Part shown: in pieces, positions 27,267 to 36,397 of the stretch
Layout: each line of letters starts with the position of its first letter
Numbering within the stretch: position 1 is the stretch's first letter
Assembly: GCF_023554105.1 (NCBI RefSeq)
Contig: NZ_JAMJWE010000011.1
Span: 1 to 64,000, forward strand
Source: Brucella sp. 21LCYQ03
GTDB lineage: Bacteria; Pseudomonadota; Alphaproteobacteria; Rhizobiales; Rhizobiaceae
Reading direction: 5' to 3'
Length of the DNA stretch: 64,000 bases
Notes under the pieces: generated by a model
Database searches by the model: none
What the model was told of the DNA's origin: nothing
Seen by the model: the letters and a program-made list of their open reading frames with translations, nothing else
Made by a program: the position numbers and the translations under genes

Positions 27267-28703
27267 GTGAACCGCATCGTTCCTCTCGTGTTGGCTATCG
27301 CTCTTTTCATGGAGCAGATGGACTCGAACGTCATTTCGACATCGCTACCAGCAATTGCAGCTGACATCGGCACAAGCCCGATCGCCTTAAAACTCGCACT
27401 GACAGCCTATCTCGTCTCGCTTGCAGTTTTTATTCCAGTAAGCGGCTGGATGGCAGACCGATTCGGCGCCAAGAATGTTTTTAGAGCAGCGATCGCCGTG
27501 TTTGTGGTGGGGTCGGTTGCTTGTGCAGCCTCGAACTCATTGGCAGCATTTGTTATTGCGCGCTTCTTGCAAGGTATGGGCGGAGCAATGATGACGCCCG
27601 TTGGACGTTTGGTGTTGATCCGCTCGACGCCCCGAAGCGAACTGGTGTCAGCGATGGCGTGGTTGACTATACCGGCTATGGTCGGGCCATTGGTTGGCCC
27701 GCCGGTCGGTGGGTTTATTACCACCTTCTTTTCATGGCACTGGATATTCCTCATAAACGTGCCGATTGGGCTTCTGGGTATCTGGTTTGCAACCCGCTTT
27801 CTGCCGGATACCAACGAGCGTATTCTAAAGCCGCTGGATTGGCCGGGGTTCGTTCTGTCCGGTGTTGCGATGTCGGGCGTCGTATTCGGTCTATCAGTCG
27901 TAAGTTTACCGGCACTGCCGCCAGTCATTGGCATTGTCGTTGTGGCTGTCGGTCTGGTTTGTGCTGCTCTCTATATTCTACATGCTCGACGCGTGACCGA
28001 TCCGCTGCTCAATCTAAAGCTCTTTGATAATCAGGTTTTTCGTTCAGCGGTTTTTGGCGGCAGCGTGTTTCGTTTGGGCATTGGCGCAATTCCGTTTCTG
28101 CTGCCCTTGATGTTTCAGCTCGGCTTCGGCATGACGCCTTTCCAATCCGGTATGATGACGTTCGTTTCGGCAATCGGCGCAATCAGCATGAAGTTTGGTG
28201 CGAGGCAGGTGTTTAACCTGTTCGGTTTCCGCCGCACACTGATGTATGGATCGCTGATTTCAGCCGGCTTTATTGCAGCTAATGGACTGTTTTTTCCGGA
28301 AACGCCTTATGGCGTCATTATTGGGTTCTTGCTCATCGGTGGCTTCTTCCGCTCGCTGTTCTTCACGGGCGTGAATGCTTTGGCTTTCGCTGAAATTCCG
28401 GATGCTAAGACAAGTCAGGCAACTCCCATCACGGCTGTAGCTCAGCAGGTCTCAATCGCACTGGGTGTTGCGCTTGCAGGCGGTATTCTTGAACTAAGCA
28501 CGGCGGTCCGGCAGGCACCATTACAGCTGGCCGATTTTCATATCGGGTTTTTCGTGGTCGCATTGGTATCAGCCACGGCAATTTTCTGGTTTGCTCGACT
28601 AGCCCCGGATGCTGGCCACGAGCTTTCAAGCTCTGCAAAGTTTAAGCGTAAGAGCAATGAGGCTGCGGCCTTGAAAGAAGCAGGCATGTCCAATGGCAAA
28701 TAA
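27267..28703 (+). CDS. MFS drug-exporter-like transporter (DHA2/EmrB group)
   Basis: 478 residues beginning at a GTG. The first helix LALFMEQMDSNVISTSLPAIAADI contains the DHA2 motif D1, and GWMADRFGAKNVF is MFS motif A. GRLVLIRSTPRSELVSAMAW and a GPLVGPPVGGFI motif C follow. About 13-14 membrane helices. Substrate unknown; a multidrug or metabolite exporter is usual. Monocistronic, convergent with rlmE. Confidence 0.88.
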   Translation: MNRIVPLVLAIALFMEQMDSNVISTSLPAIAADIGTSPIALKLALTAYLVSLAVFIPVSGWMADRFGAKNVFRAAIAVFVVGSVACAASNSLAAFVIARFLQGMGGAMMTPVGRLVLIRSTPRSELVSAMAWLTIPAMVGPLVGPPVGGFITTFFSWHWIFLINVPIGLLGIWFATRFLPDTNERILKPLDWPGFVLSGVAMSGVVFGLSVVSLPALPPVIGIVVVAVGLVCAALYILHARRVTDPLLNLKLFDNQVFRSAVFGGSVFRLGIGAIPFLLPLMFQLGFGMTPFQSGMMTFVSAIGAISMKFGARQVFNLFGFRRTLMYGSLISAGFIAANGLFFPETPYGVIIGFLLIGGFFRSLFFTGVNALAFAEIPDAKTSQATPITAVAQQVSIALGVALAGGILELSTAVRQAPLQLADFHIGFFVVALVSATAIFWFARLAPDAGHELSSSAKFKRKSNEAAALKEAGMSNGK

Positions 28704-28727
28704 AAAGACGGCTTTGAAAGCCGCCTT
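28701..28727 (-). terminator. Terminator of the ppx-rlmE pair
   Basis: GGCGGCTTT and AAAGCCGTC form a stem read on the minus strand, followed by TTTTTATTT. It overlaps the last codon of the convergent MFS gene. Confidence 0.75.
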
Positions 28728-28738
28728 GGTAATTCTTG

Positions 28739-29461
28739 TTAGCCTTTGAAGTCACGTGCGAGCAAATAAAGCTCGACGGATTCAGCACGTGATGCTGGCG
28801 GTTTGATGTGATGCACAGATTTGAATTTCTGTTTAAGCATCGCCAGCAGATCGTTTTCTGTGCCGCCCTGAAATGTCTTTGTCAGGAAGTGGCCGCCGGG
28901 CTTGAGAACCGACACAGCAAAGTCAGCGGCAACTTCGCAAAGATGCACGGTGCGCAAGTGATCTGTGCGGCGATGGCCGGTCGTTGGTGCGGCCATATCT
29001 GAAATCACCAGATCAGGCTTGTCGCCAAGCGCTTCCATCAGTTTTTCGGGTGCTGCGTCATCAAGAAAGTCCATTTCCAGCAAAATAACGCCGGGTAGTG
29101 GGTCGACATGCAGATAATCGATGCCAACAACCTGTGGGTCTTCATCTGTAGAGCCAACGATCTTAGCTGCAATTTGCGACCAGCCGCCGGGCGCCGCACC
29201 CAGATCGATGATCTTCTGACCTTTTTTCAGGAGGTTATAGCGATCGTTGATTTCGATCAGCTTATAAGCTGCACGCGAACGATAGCCATCCTTCTTCGAC
29301 TGGTGAACATAGGGGTCATTTAGATGACGCAGCAGCCACCGGCGTGACGATTCCTTGATCGTTCCGGCTTTCTTCTTCACGCGAACGCGAAGATTGCTGG
29401 TTCCTGCACCGCCGCGTCCGCCGGTTTTGGTGCCGCTCTTGTTTCCGCCTGCTTTGCTCAT
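28739..29461 (-). CDS. rlmE: 23S rRNA (uridine-2'-O-)-methyltransferase RlmE (FtsJ)
   Basis: 240 residues. Methylates U2552 of 23S rRNA using S-adenosylmethionine. The K-D-K-E tetrad is visible: Lys67 (RAAYK), Asp155 (LVISDMAAP), Lys195 (HFLTKTF) and Glu230 (ESVELY). The SAM motif is [13 protein letters not shown] at 85-97. An N-terminal basic, glycine-rich extension of about 29 residues precedes the E. coli-like core. It starts one base after the Ppx stop region, so both genes form an operon. Confidence 0.95.
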   Translation of the reverse strand: MSKAGGNKSGTKTGGRGGAGTSNLRVRVKKKAGTIKESSRRWLLRHLNDPYVHQSKKDGYRSRAAYKLIEINDRYNLLKKGQKIIDLGAAPGGWSQIAAKIVGSTDEDPQVVGIDYLHVDPLPGVILLEMDFLDDAAPEKLMEALGDKPDLVISDMAAPTTGHRRTDHLRTVHLCEVAADFAVSVLKPGGHFLTKTFQGGTENDLLAMLKQKFKSVHHIKPPASRAESVELYLLARDFKG

Positions 29462-29462
29462 C

Positions 29463-31019
29463 TTAGTGCCTGTTTCTTACGTCGGTTTTGCCGCCAGCTT
29501 TGACGGTTGGCGCGCGGTTATGGCGCCAGGCACCATCGCGCGACATGAGTTCGGTCAATATGCCTTCGCGCAATCCGCGATCGGCAACGAGAAGTTTTTC
29601 ACTCGGCCACACATTGCGTATGGCATCAAGAATAGCACAGCCTGCAAGCACCAGATCAGCACGATCAGCACCAATGCATGGATTGGCGACGCGAGCTTCA
29701 AAGTCCCATGACAGCAGACGTTGCGTCATCTGCGTCACGTCCTCTGATCCCATCCACATACCATCGACGCGCCGCCGATCATAGCGTTCAAGTCCGAGAT
29801 GAATACCAGCAAGCGTTGTCACCGTTCCAGATGTGCCTAACAGATGAAAACGCGAGCTTGCAGTCAGGTTTCCGAGACAGTTGCGTTCTGCAAAACCGGA
29901 AAGCAAGTCTGTGACATGGCCAACCATGGCATTAAAGCTTTCTTGCGTGACATTGCGACCACCGAAACGTTCTGCAAGCGTGACAACACCAACGGGCAGG
30001 GAGGTCCATGCCATGATGTGTTCAGCAAGTCTTGGAGAGCGGCGCTGAGACACATCGATCAATGCGATTTCCGATGAGCCGCCACCAATGTCAAACAGCA
30101 CGACTGCATCCGTTTCGCGCGTGACCAGCGTTCCGCAACCCGATACAGCAAGGCGGGCTTCCGTCTGACGGTCAACGATTTCGAGTTCAAGCCCGGTCTC
30201 TGTGCGAACACGTTCAAGAAACTCTTCTCCGTTGGCAGCAGAACGGCAAGCCTCTGTAGCGATCAAACGGGAACGTTTGATTTTACGGGATTGAAGCTTG
30301 TCGTGACAAATCTTCAAAGCTTCGATAGCGCGTTGCATAGCGTGCTCGCTCAGCCGTCCGGTTGAGCTCAGACCTTCGCCAAGTCGCACAATGCGCGAGA
30401 ATGCATCCACAACACGAAACTGCCCGGGGCGCGTTGGTGATGCAATTAACAGGCGGCAATTGTTGGTGCCGAGATCAAGCGCGGCGTAAAGCGGTGCTTC
30501 ATGTGGTGCATGATTGCGCAGGCTTTGCGTGTTGGCAGGATGGCGCTTTAATGGCTGCGAAGCGCTACCGGACATTTCCGGGCGGGCGGCTGTGTTTTGC
30601 AGCTTTGCACCATTATCTGAATTTACAGGCGCACTTCCTTGCTGGCGAGCCTGCTTCTTTTTGCGGGCGCGCCTGCGGCGATTCGATATTTTACCGCCGG
30701 GCTTTCCATCTGCGGATTTAGCTTCTGCATTCTGTGTTTCTGCAATTGCTGGCTTTTGGCCACGCGCATCCGCGCCACCGGGGGATTTGCCACGGTTACG
30801 ACGGCGCGCACGCTTGCGCTGGCTTTGGGAGCCTTTGTTTTCTGCGTCTGAGCGTCCTGAATCGGGGGCTTTCGCTGCCTTGCCGACTTCTGGAACGGCT
30901 TGCTTGCGCGATTTGCGCTTGCCGTTCTCGGACGGATTCCGAGCCTGTTGGTTGCCCGTTTGTCCGCCGGACGCCCCTTGTTGCGCCGTTGCTGCGGGGC
31001 GCTCCTCGGGGTTTTTCAA
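29463..31019 (-). CDS. Ppx/GppA-family phosphatase with long basic N-terminal extension
   Basis: 518 residues. The catalytic part (about 175-500) belongs to the exopolyphosphatase/pppGpp phosphatase family: [14 protein letters not shown] is the first phosphate loop, [14 protein letters not shown] the second, and [13 protein letters not shown] the third. The first about 170 residues are Arg/Lys/Gln/Ala-rich and probably disordered, possibly binding RNA. I chose a TTG start at 31019 with AAGGAT upstream; a TTG at 31067 is also open. Operon with rlmE suggests a link to ribosome function or the stringent response (inference). Confidence 0.88.
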   Translation of the reverse strand: MKNPEERPAATAQQGASGGQTGNQQARNPSENGKRKSRKQAVPEVGKAAKAPDSGRSDAENKGSQSQRKRARRRNRGKSPGGADARGQKPAIAETQNAEAKSADGKPGGKISNRRRRARKKKQARQQGSAPVNSDNGAKLQNTAARPEMSGSASQPLKRHPANTQSLRNHAPHEAPLYAALDLGTNNCRLLIASPTRPGQFRVVDAFSRIVRLGEGLSSTGRLSEHAMQRAIEALKICHDKLQSRKIKRSRLIATEACRSAANGEEFLERVRTETGLELEIVDRQTEARLAVSGCGTLVTRETDAVVLFDIGGGSSEIALIDVSQRRSPRLAEHIMAWTSLPVGVVTLAERFGGRNVTQESFNAMVGHVTDLLSGFAERNCLGNLTASSRFHLLGTSGTVTTLAGIHLGLERYDRRRVDGMWMGSEDVTQMTQRLLSWDFEARVANPCIGADRADLVLAGCAILDAIRNVWPSEKLLVADRGLREGILTELMSRDGAWRHNRAPTVKAGGKTDVRNRH

Positions 31020-31193
31020 GGTTTTTATCCTTATGGCGCCGCGCGAACCTTTAGAGGACGCAAGCAAGGCGCTTCAATTTTTACGTTGTCCTTAATGTAG
31101 CAGCGCTTTGGGCATTTACCAAGGGGCAGGCGAGGACCAGTCGTGGGAAAATTGATAAAAGGACGCATGAATCTGATAGGGCTAATATGAATA

Positions 31194-31220
31194 GGGGCTT
31201 TCGCTGTCTGCAAAAGCCCC
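31194..31220 (-). terminator. Hairpin after the cystine importer ATPase gene
   Basis: GGGGCTTT at 31194-31201 pairs with AAAGCCCC at 31213-31220, 29 bases past the ATPase stop on the minus strand. It has no good T-run, so it is a weak call. Confidence 0.5.
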
Positions 31221-31248
31221 ATCATCAGAATCAAAAGAGATGTTCAGC

Positions 31249-32010
31249 TCAAATGTCGTAGGTATGCGCGGCATTGATTGTTGCCACGAACTGTTTCGTG
31301 CGTTCACGCGCTGGCGTGACGAATACATCATGGGCGGTGCCGGTTTCTACAATATTTCCAGCTTCCAGAAACACGACGTTTTGTGCAATCTTCGAGGCAA
31401 GGCGCAGGTCGTGCGTGGCAATGACCATCGTCGTGCCTTCCTTTGCAAGCTTGCTTAACACATCAACAACTTCCGATGCCAATTCAGGATCGAGAGCAGA
31501 TGTAGGCTCGTCGCAAAGCAGAACGCGCGGCGAGGGTGCAAGCGCGCGTGCAATTGCTATACGCTGTTGTTGACCGCCAGAAAGAGTCGCAGGCCAAGCG
31601 TCAGCCTTGTGTGCCATGCCTACTTTTACAAGCAGTTCCATGGCGCGTTCTTTTGCCTTTTCCTTTGGCCATTTCAGGACCGTTACCAAGCTTTCCATAA
31701 CGTTTTGAATGGCTGTCTGATGCGGGAATAGCTGGAAATTCTGAAACACCATGCCAGTCTGACGACGAATGGACTGGATCGCCTGCCAACTTGGCTTGCG
31801 GTTGGGCTCAAACGTCAGGCTTTGTCCGCCAAGCGTCAATGTGCCGGACGTTGGAACTTCGAGTAAGTTGATGCATCGCAGCAGTGTGCTCTTGCCGCCG
31901 CCTGATGGGCCGACAAGTGCTGTAACGGTTCCTTCAGCGATTTTCACGTTGATGCCATTGAGGATTACAACGTCATCGAAGCTTTTGACGATATCTTGCA
32001 GCTCAATCAT
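31249..32010 (-). CDS. Polar amino-acid (cystine-type) ABC transporter ATPase
   Basis: 253 residues. Walker A GPSGGGKST near 33-41, LSGGQQQR signature, Walker B VLLCDEPTSALDPELA. This is the GlnQ/TcyN group. It overlaps the permease gene by four bases (ATGA). Last gene of the binding protein-permease-ATPase operon 33579 to 31249. Confidence 0.93.
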   Translation of the reverse strand: MIELQDIVKSFDDVVILNGINVKIAEGTVTALVGPSGGGKSTLLRCINLLEVPTSGTLTLGGQSLTFEPNRKPSWQAIQSIRRQTGMVFQNFQLFPHQTAIQNVMESLVTVLKWPKEKAKERAMELLVKVGMAHKADAWPATLSGGQQQRIAIARALAPSPRVLLCDEPTSALDPELASEVVDVLSKLAKEGTTMVIATHDLRLASKIAQNVVFLEAGNIVETGTAHDVFVTPARERTKQFVATINAAHTYDI

Positions 32011-32687
32011 GAATTTGTCTCCAGTGTACCACCATAGCGTTTGAAACGCTTTTCCAGCCGTGCCTGAAGGTTGGACAGAATTGTGCTGAGCACCAAATAG
32101 ATAAGCGCTGCTTCGATATAAAGCACCAGCGGTTCATAGGTGGTGGCAACAATGCGCTGTGCTGACTGAAACAGTTCCGGCACGGTGATCGCAGCCGCAA
32201 GTGATGTGTCTTTTACCAGCGATATAAACGTGTTGGACAGAGGCGGAACTGCAGTGCGTGTTGCTTGTGGCAGGATGGTGCGGGTCAATGCCTGACGCCA
32301 GCTCATGCCTATGGAATAGGCTGCTTCCCACTGACCTTTCGGAACCGCAGAAATTACGGCGCGGATAACTTCTGAACTATAAGCACCAACATTCAGCGAG
32401 AAGCCGATGACAGCAGCGGTGAAAGCGTCCAGATAGATACCTGCGCTTGGCAGGCCATAGAAAATCACGAACAGCTGCACCAGCATTGGTGTGCCGCGGA
32501 AAATCCAAACGTAAAACCGTGCAATGAGTGATGCCCATATCGGAGCAAACAAGCGCACCAGCGCTGTAAGCAATCCGAGGGACAGCCCGAAAATGAATGA
32601 CAGTATCGTCAGTGGAATGGTGAATCTTAGCCCGGCCCAAAGCAGGGTGGGCAGGGAATCCGCCATGAGTTGAAGCCAATCGGGCAC
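32007..32687 (-). CDS. Polar amino-acid (cystine-type) ABC transporter permease
   Basis: 226 residues of the HisM/TcyL family, with about five membrane helices and an EAA-type loop (AYSIGMSWRQALTRTILPQATRTAVPPL near 135-160). Probably homodimeric, since only one permease gene is present. Translationally coupled to the ATPase gene. Confidence 0.93.
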   Translation of the reverse strand: MPDWLQLMADSLPTLLWAGLRFTIPLTILSFIFGLSLGLLTALVRLFAPIWASLIARFYVWIFRGTPMLVQLFVIFYGLPSAGIYLDAFTAAVIGFSLNVGAYSSEVIRAVISAVPKGQWEAAYSIGMSWRQALTRTILPQATRTAVPPLSNTFISLVKDTSLAAAITVPELFQSAQRIVATTYEPLVLYIEAALIYLVLSTILSNLQARLEKRFKRYGGTLETNS

Positions 32688-32758
32688 GTCTCAAATTCCT
32701 TAGCTGGGATAGGACCTGAAAACTCAATTATCAGGAAGTAACATATACACAATGAAAG

Positions 32759-32783
32759 AAAGCCGGAAACTGGTTCCGGCTTT
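32759..32783 (-). other. Stem-loop between cystine-binding-protein and permease genes
   Basis: Perfect 10-bp stem AAAGCCGGAA / TTCCGGCTTT with a five-base loop. On the minus strand a TCTTTC tract follows, so partial termination is possible. Confidence 0.7.
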
Positions 32784-32805
32784 CCTTGAAGACCCTATCC
32801 AGAGC

Positions 32806-33579
32806 CTACTTCGAAACGTCCTGACCGAAGTATTTCTGTGAAATCTTGTCATAGGTGCCGTCAGCTTTGACGTCATCAAGCGCCTTGTTGATAGCCGCTA
32901 CGAGCTCGTCATCACCCTTGCGCACGATAATGCCGGATGCTGTGGCGTTTTCTTTTTCTGCAACAACTTTTACAGGAGCATTTGGCTGCTGCTTTTTGAA
33001 GTCTAGGAACGAGAGGCTGTCATTAAGCGTTGCATCGGCGCGGCCTGTCAGAACAAGCTGGATCGACTGATCAAAACCGTCTGTTGCAACGAGTTCTGCA
33101 CCGGCTTCGGTTGCAAGTTTACCGTAGTTGCTTGTGAGAGACTGAGCGGCTTTTGCGCCCTTCAGGTCTGCGAAGTCTTTAATCGTATCATTCTTGTCAT
33201 TGACGATGAGAACGACCTTGGACACGATGTAAGGATTGGAGAAGTTGAACTTCTTCTGGCGTTCTTCGGTTATGCCGACCTGATTGATCACGGCGTCATA
33301 ACGATTTGCATCGAGGCCAGCAATAAGACCATCCCATTTGCCTTCAACGAATTCAGGCTTCACGCCGAGCTTCTGAGCAATGGCTTCGCCGATTTCTACG
33401 TCAAAACCAACAAGCTTGTTGTCTTTGTCGTGGAAGGTGAATGGGGCGTAGGTGCCTTCTGTGCCGATCTTGAGAACGCCAGCTGATTTGATGGCTTCAA
33501 GATTTTCGCCAGCCAGCGCTGTCGAAAGGAGAGCAGCCTGGAGAACGCCGACTGTTGCGAGGATTTTTGCGAACTTCAT
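32806..33579 (-). CDS. Amino-acid ABC transporter binding protein, cystine-type (FliY/TcyJ-like)
   Basis: 257 residues with a signal peptide (cleavage after STALA). The segment KWDGLIAGLDANRYDAVINQVGITEERQKKF closely matches the FliY/TcyJ cystine-binding group of SBP family 3. L-cystine is therefore the likely ligand, though other polar amino acids are possible. First gene of its operon, upstream of a hairpin that probably raises its expression over the permease. Confidence 0.9.
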   Translation of the reverse strand: MKFAKILATVGVLQAALLSTALAGENLEAIKSAGVLKIGTEGTYAPFTFHDKDNKLVGFDVEIGEAIAQKLGVKPEFVEGKWDGLIAGLDANRYDAVINQVGITEERQKKFNFSNPYIVSKVVLIVNDKNDTIKDFADLKGAKAAQSLTSNYGKLATEAGAELVATDGFDQSIQLVLTGRADATLNDSLSFLDFKKQQPNAPVKVVAEKENATASGIIVRKGDDELVAAINKALDDVKADGTYDKISQKYFGQDVSK

Positions 33580-33906
33580 TTTAAGGTCACCTGTAAAAAT
33601 ATTCGATGGATCGTAAAATACAGGAATTTCATTCTAATAATGCGTCGAAAAAATCTAGTTTATGATTTTTATCGGAATATATTTTTGTTTTTATAACAGT
33701 TTAAGCAATATGAATCCAAATAGGCTGAAACTGCGATTTTCTGTTCTAAAAATCGCAGTGACGCAGCTGAGATTGAAGCCGAATAGCACTCTCAACTATC
33801 ACCTATTTATCTAATTATCGACATTTCAGAAAATACGACACCACTTTATTGACAAAATGTCGATAAGATGATGACGTAAAACACATAAGAAAAGGGAGCA
33901 GCTTAT
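33580..33906. promoter_or_regulatory. Divergent promoter region, cystine importer / MarR-like regulator
   Basis: 327 AT-rich bases without a gene. It contains a 12-bp inverted repeat (33815-33826 and 33855-33866) and a TTGACA (33849-33854) beside the MarR-like gene. The part nearer the cystine importer shows no clear motif. Confidence 0.5.
33815..33866. promoter_or_regulatory. Inverted-repeat operator TTATCGACATTT ... AAATGTCGATAA
   Basis: Two perfectly complementary 12-bp arms 28 bases apart flank a TTGACA (33849-33854) directed to the MarR-like gene. This suits autoregulation by the regulator encoded just downstream (inference). Confidence 0.6.
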
Positions 33907-34515
33907 ATGGGGAATGATAGAGATGGCGAACTGATGGCAGAAGTGCCAGCAGATATGCAGGCGCTGGGCTTTGATGAAGTCTCACTGCCTAAACATTTAC
34001 GTTCCGTCGCATCTCTTGGCCCGATTGTGTCGTCGTCTCACCTTGCCGAAGGCGGCTCGCCGGGTATGTCCGAAGTCGAATATGGGCTTATTCTCGCTTC
34101 CCATGCGTTTTCGCGCTGGATGGTCCGTTGTATGGCCGCCGCGGGTTTGCCGGGACTTTCGCCAATCGAAGTTCTGATCCTTCATTCCATCCGGCATCGT
34201 GGGCGTGAAAAGAAGCTGGCTGATATCTGTCTCGTGCTCGATATTGAAGACACGCATATCGCGACATACGCCATTCGTAAGTTGGAAAAAGCCGGGCTTC
34301 TGACGACAGGTAAGGCGTCCAAGGAAAAGACCGTCAAAATCACCGAAAAGGGTGCAGAAGCTTGCGCGCGTTATCGCGAGATTCGTGAGCGTCTACTTGT
34401 CGAATCGACCGCCAATGCCCGCCCTTCAGAGGAAACGCTTTCGGAAGTTGCTGCGTTATTGCGCTTCATGTCCGGTGCATTCAATCAGGCCACGCGGTCT
34501 GCCATAACACTATAA
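33907..34515 (+). CDS. MarR-like winged-helix transcriptional regulator
   Basis: 202 residues. An N-terminal region of about 50 residues, then a winged-helix domain: helix LSPIEVLILHSIRH, recognition region KLADICLVLDIEDTHIATYAIRKLEKAGLL and wing KTVKITEKG. ATG 33907 follows AGGGAG. It leads a cluster with a peptide/glutathione-type importer and an M14 peptidase (TTG start of the next gene 13 bases on), so it probably controls them. Effector unknown. Confidence 0.85.
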   Translation: MGNDRDGELMAEVPADMQALGFDEVSLPKHLRSVASLGPIVSSSHLAEGGSPGMSEVEYGLILASHAFSRWMVRCMAAAGLPGLSPIEVLILHSIRHRGREKKLADICLVLDIEDTHIATYAIRKLEKAGLLTTGKASKEKTVKITEKGAEACARYREIRERLLVESTANARPSEETLSEVAALLRFMSGAFNQATRSAITL

Positions 34516-34528
34516 GAGAGTTACGAGT

Positions 34529-36361
34529 TTGAGCGGAACTGTGTCTAAGCCTCTGCTGACAGTTGAGGGTCTAAGCGTTGAATTTGGCAGCAATCGCGTT
34601 GTTGATGATCTGAATTTTTCTGTCTCTGCTGGCCGTACGCTTGCGGTCGTCGGTGAATCCGGGTCAGGAAAGTCGATCACGTCACTTTCGATCATGCGCC
34701 TTGCTGATATGAGCGGCGCGAAATTCCCCAACGGGCGTATTCTGTTCAACGGACCTGACGGCGAACGTGATCTTCTGAAAGTCGATCAAAAAGCAATGCG
34801 CGGTATTCGCGGCAAAGACATTGCAATGATCTTTCAGGAGCCGATGACCTCGCTCAATCCGGTTTTCACTATCGGTAATCAGCTTTCTGAAGTGCTGATG
34901 CTTCATGAAGGCATGTCGAAGAGTGCTGCTCTGGCTGAAGGCAAGCGGTTGCTGGGAATGGTGCGTCTGCCTGATGCCGAAGGCTTGCTCAAGCGTTATC
35001 CGCACCAGCTTTCCGGTGGCATGCGCCAGCGCGTGATGATTGCGATGGCGCTTGCTTGTCGTCCGAAGCTGCTCATCGCTGACGAACCAACGACCGCTCT
35101 TGACGTCACCATTCAGGCCCAGATTCTGCACATCATCAAAGATTTGCAGAAAGAGCTTGAAATGGCAGTCATTTTCATCACGCACGATATGGGCGTGGTG
35201 GCGGAAATGGCTGACGATGTTGTCGTGATGTGGAAGGGTAAAAAGGTTGAAGAAGGTCCGGTAGGCCGTATCTTTGAAGCACCACAGCATCCCTACACAC
35301 AGACGCTTTTGTCGGCAGTTCCGAAGCTTGGCAGCATGACAGGCGAAGCTTTTCCAAAGCGTATGCCTGTGATGATGATGCGCGATGGTGTGCCGGTTCT
35401 GTCGGGCGAAGAACGCATTCAGGACACTGCACGTTATAGCGAAAATCCGCTTCTTGCCGTCGATGATCTCTATGTCCGCTTTCCGATCAAGAAAAATATG
35501 TTCGGCAAAGTCACGCATGTCTGCAATGCGGTCTCGAAAGTCGATTTCGACATCTATCCGGGTGAAACGCTCGCACTTGTTGGTGAATCCGGTTCGGGAA
35601 AATCGACCATTGGGCGCACAATCCAGCAGCTCCAGTCGCCACTAGCAGGTGATATTCGCTTTAATGGCAAAGCCTATTCGCAGATGAGTGCTCAAGAGCG
35701 CTATGCGATGCGCCGTGAAGTGCAGTATATTTTCCAAGACCCATTTGCGTCTCTTGATCCGCGCAAGACGGTTGGTTTCTCCATTGCAGAGCCAATCCGC
35801 ACACATGGTCTTCTCGACAATAATAAGGCGATCAATGCGCGTGTGGCAGAACTGCTGGAGCGCGTTGGTCTTGGACCGGAACATGCATCACGCTATCCGC
35901 ACGAGTTTTCGGGTGGACAGCGCCAGCGCATCTGCATTGCACGCGCGCTTGCTTCAAAGCCGAAACTGATCATCGCTGATGAAGCACTGTCTGCACTGGA
36001 TGTGTCCATTCAGGCACAGGTTATCAACCTGTTTATGGATCTCCAGAAAGAGCAGGGCTTGGCCTATCTCTTCATCAGCCATGACATGGCTGTGGTTGAG
36101 AAGATGAGCCATCGCGTGGCGGTGCTTTATCTTGGACAAATCATGGAACTTGGCTCGCGTCGGCAGGTGTTTGAAACGCCGTCGCATCCTTACACGCAGC
36201 GTTTGTTGTCAGCTGTGCCGGTTGCTGATCCTTCGGCTCGTACTGAGCGTGCGGCTCTGGAAGGCGAAATTCCGAGCACCACACGCCGCATCGATGACAA
36301 GCCGATCATCTATAAACACCGTGAAATTTCATCAGGCCATTTCGTCGCTGAAAGCGCCTGA
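34529..36361 (+). CDS. Peptide/glutathione-type ABC transporter, fused double ATPase (GsiA-like)
   Basis: 610 residues with two ABC ATPase halves: Walker A GESGSGKS in both, signatures LSGGMRQR and FSGGQRQR, and Walker B motifs LLIADEP and LIIADEA. Each half has an oligopeptide-transporter tail. The start is TTG at 34529, with an AGAG-type ribosome site in the short gap after the regulator. Same architecture as GsiA, the glutathione importer ATPase. Energises the permeases at 37985-39767. Confidence 0.92.
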   Translation: MSGTVSKPLLTVEGLSVEFGSNRVVDDLNFSVSAGRTLAVVGESGSGKSITSLSIMRLADMSGAKFPNGRILFNGPDGERDLLKVDQKAMRGIRGKDIAMIFQEPMTSLNPVFTIGNQLSEVLMLHEGMSKSAALAEGKRLLGMVRLPDAEGLLKRYPHQLSGGMRQRVMIAMALACRPKLLIADEPTTALDVTIQAQILHIIKDLQKELEMAVIFITHDMGVVAEMADDVVVMWKGKKVEEGPVGRIFEAPQHPYTQTLLSAVPKLGSMTGEAFPKRMPVMMMRDGVPVLSGEERIQDTARYSENPLLAVDDLYVRFPIKKNMFGKVTHVCNAVSKVDFDIYPGETLALVGESGSGKSTIGRTIQQLQSPLAGDIRFNGKAYSQMSAQERYAMRREVQYIFQDPFASLDPRKTVGFSIAEPIRTHGLLDNNKAINARVAELLERVGLGPEHASRYPHEFSGGQRQRICIARALASKPKLIIADEALSALDVSIQAQVINLFMDLQKEQGLAYLFISHDMAVVEKMSHRVAVLYLGQIMELGSRRQVFETPSHPYTQRLLSAVPVADPSARTERAALEGEIPSTTRRIDDKPIIYKHREISSGHFVAESA

Positions 36362-36397
36362 AGTCCTGAATTTTAACGAAACCCAAAGGGGAAACTA

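Noticed and set aside
30514..31095. 193-residue plus-strand frame
   Set aside because: Antisense to the low-complexity head of the Ppx/GppA gene; its Cys/Leu-rich composition is a complement artefact.
34682..35518. 278-residue minus-strand frame
   Set aside because: Opposite the GsiA-like ATPase, whose motifs are intact.
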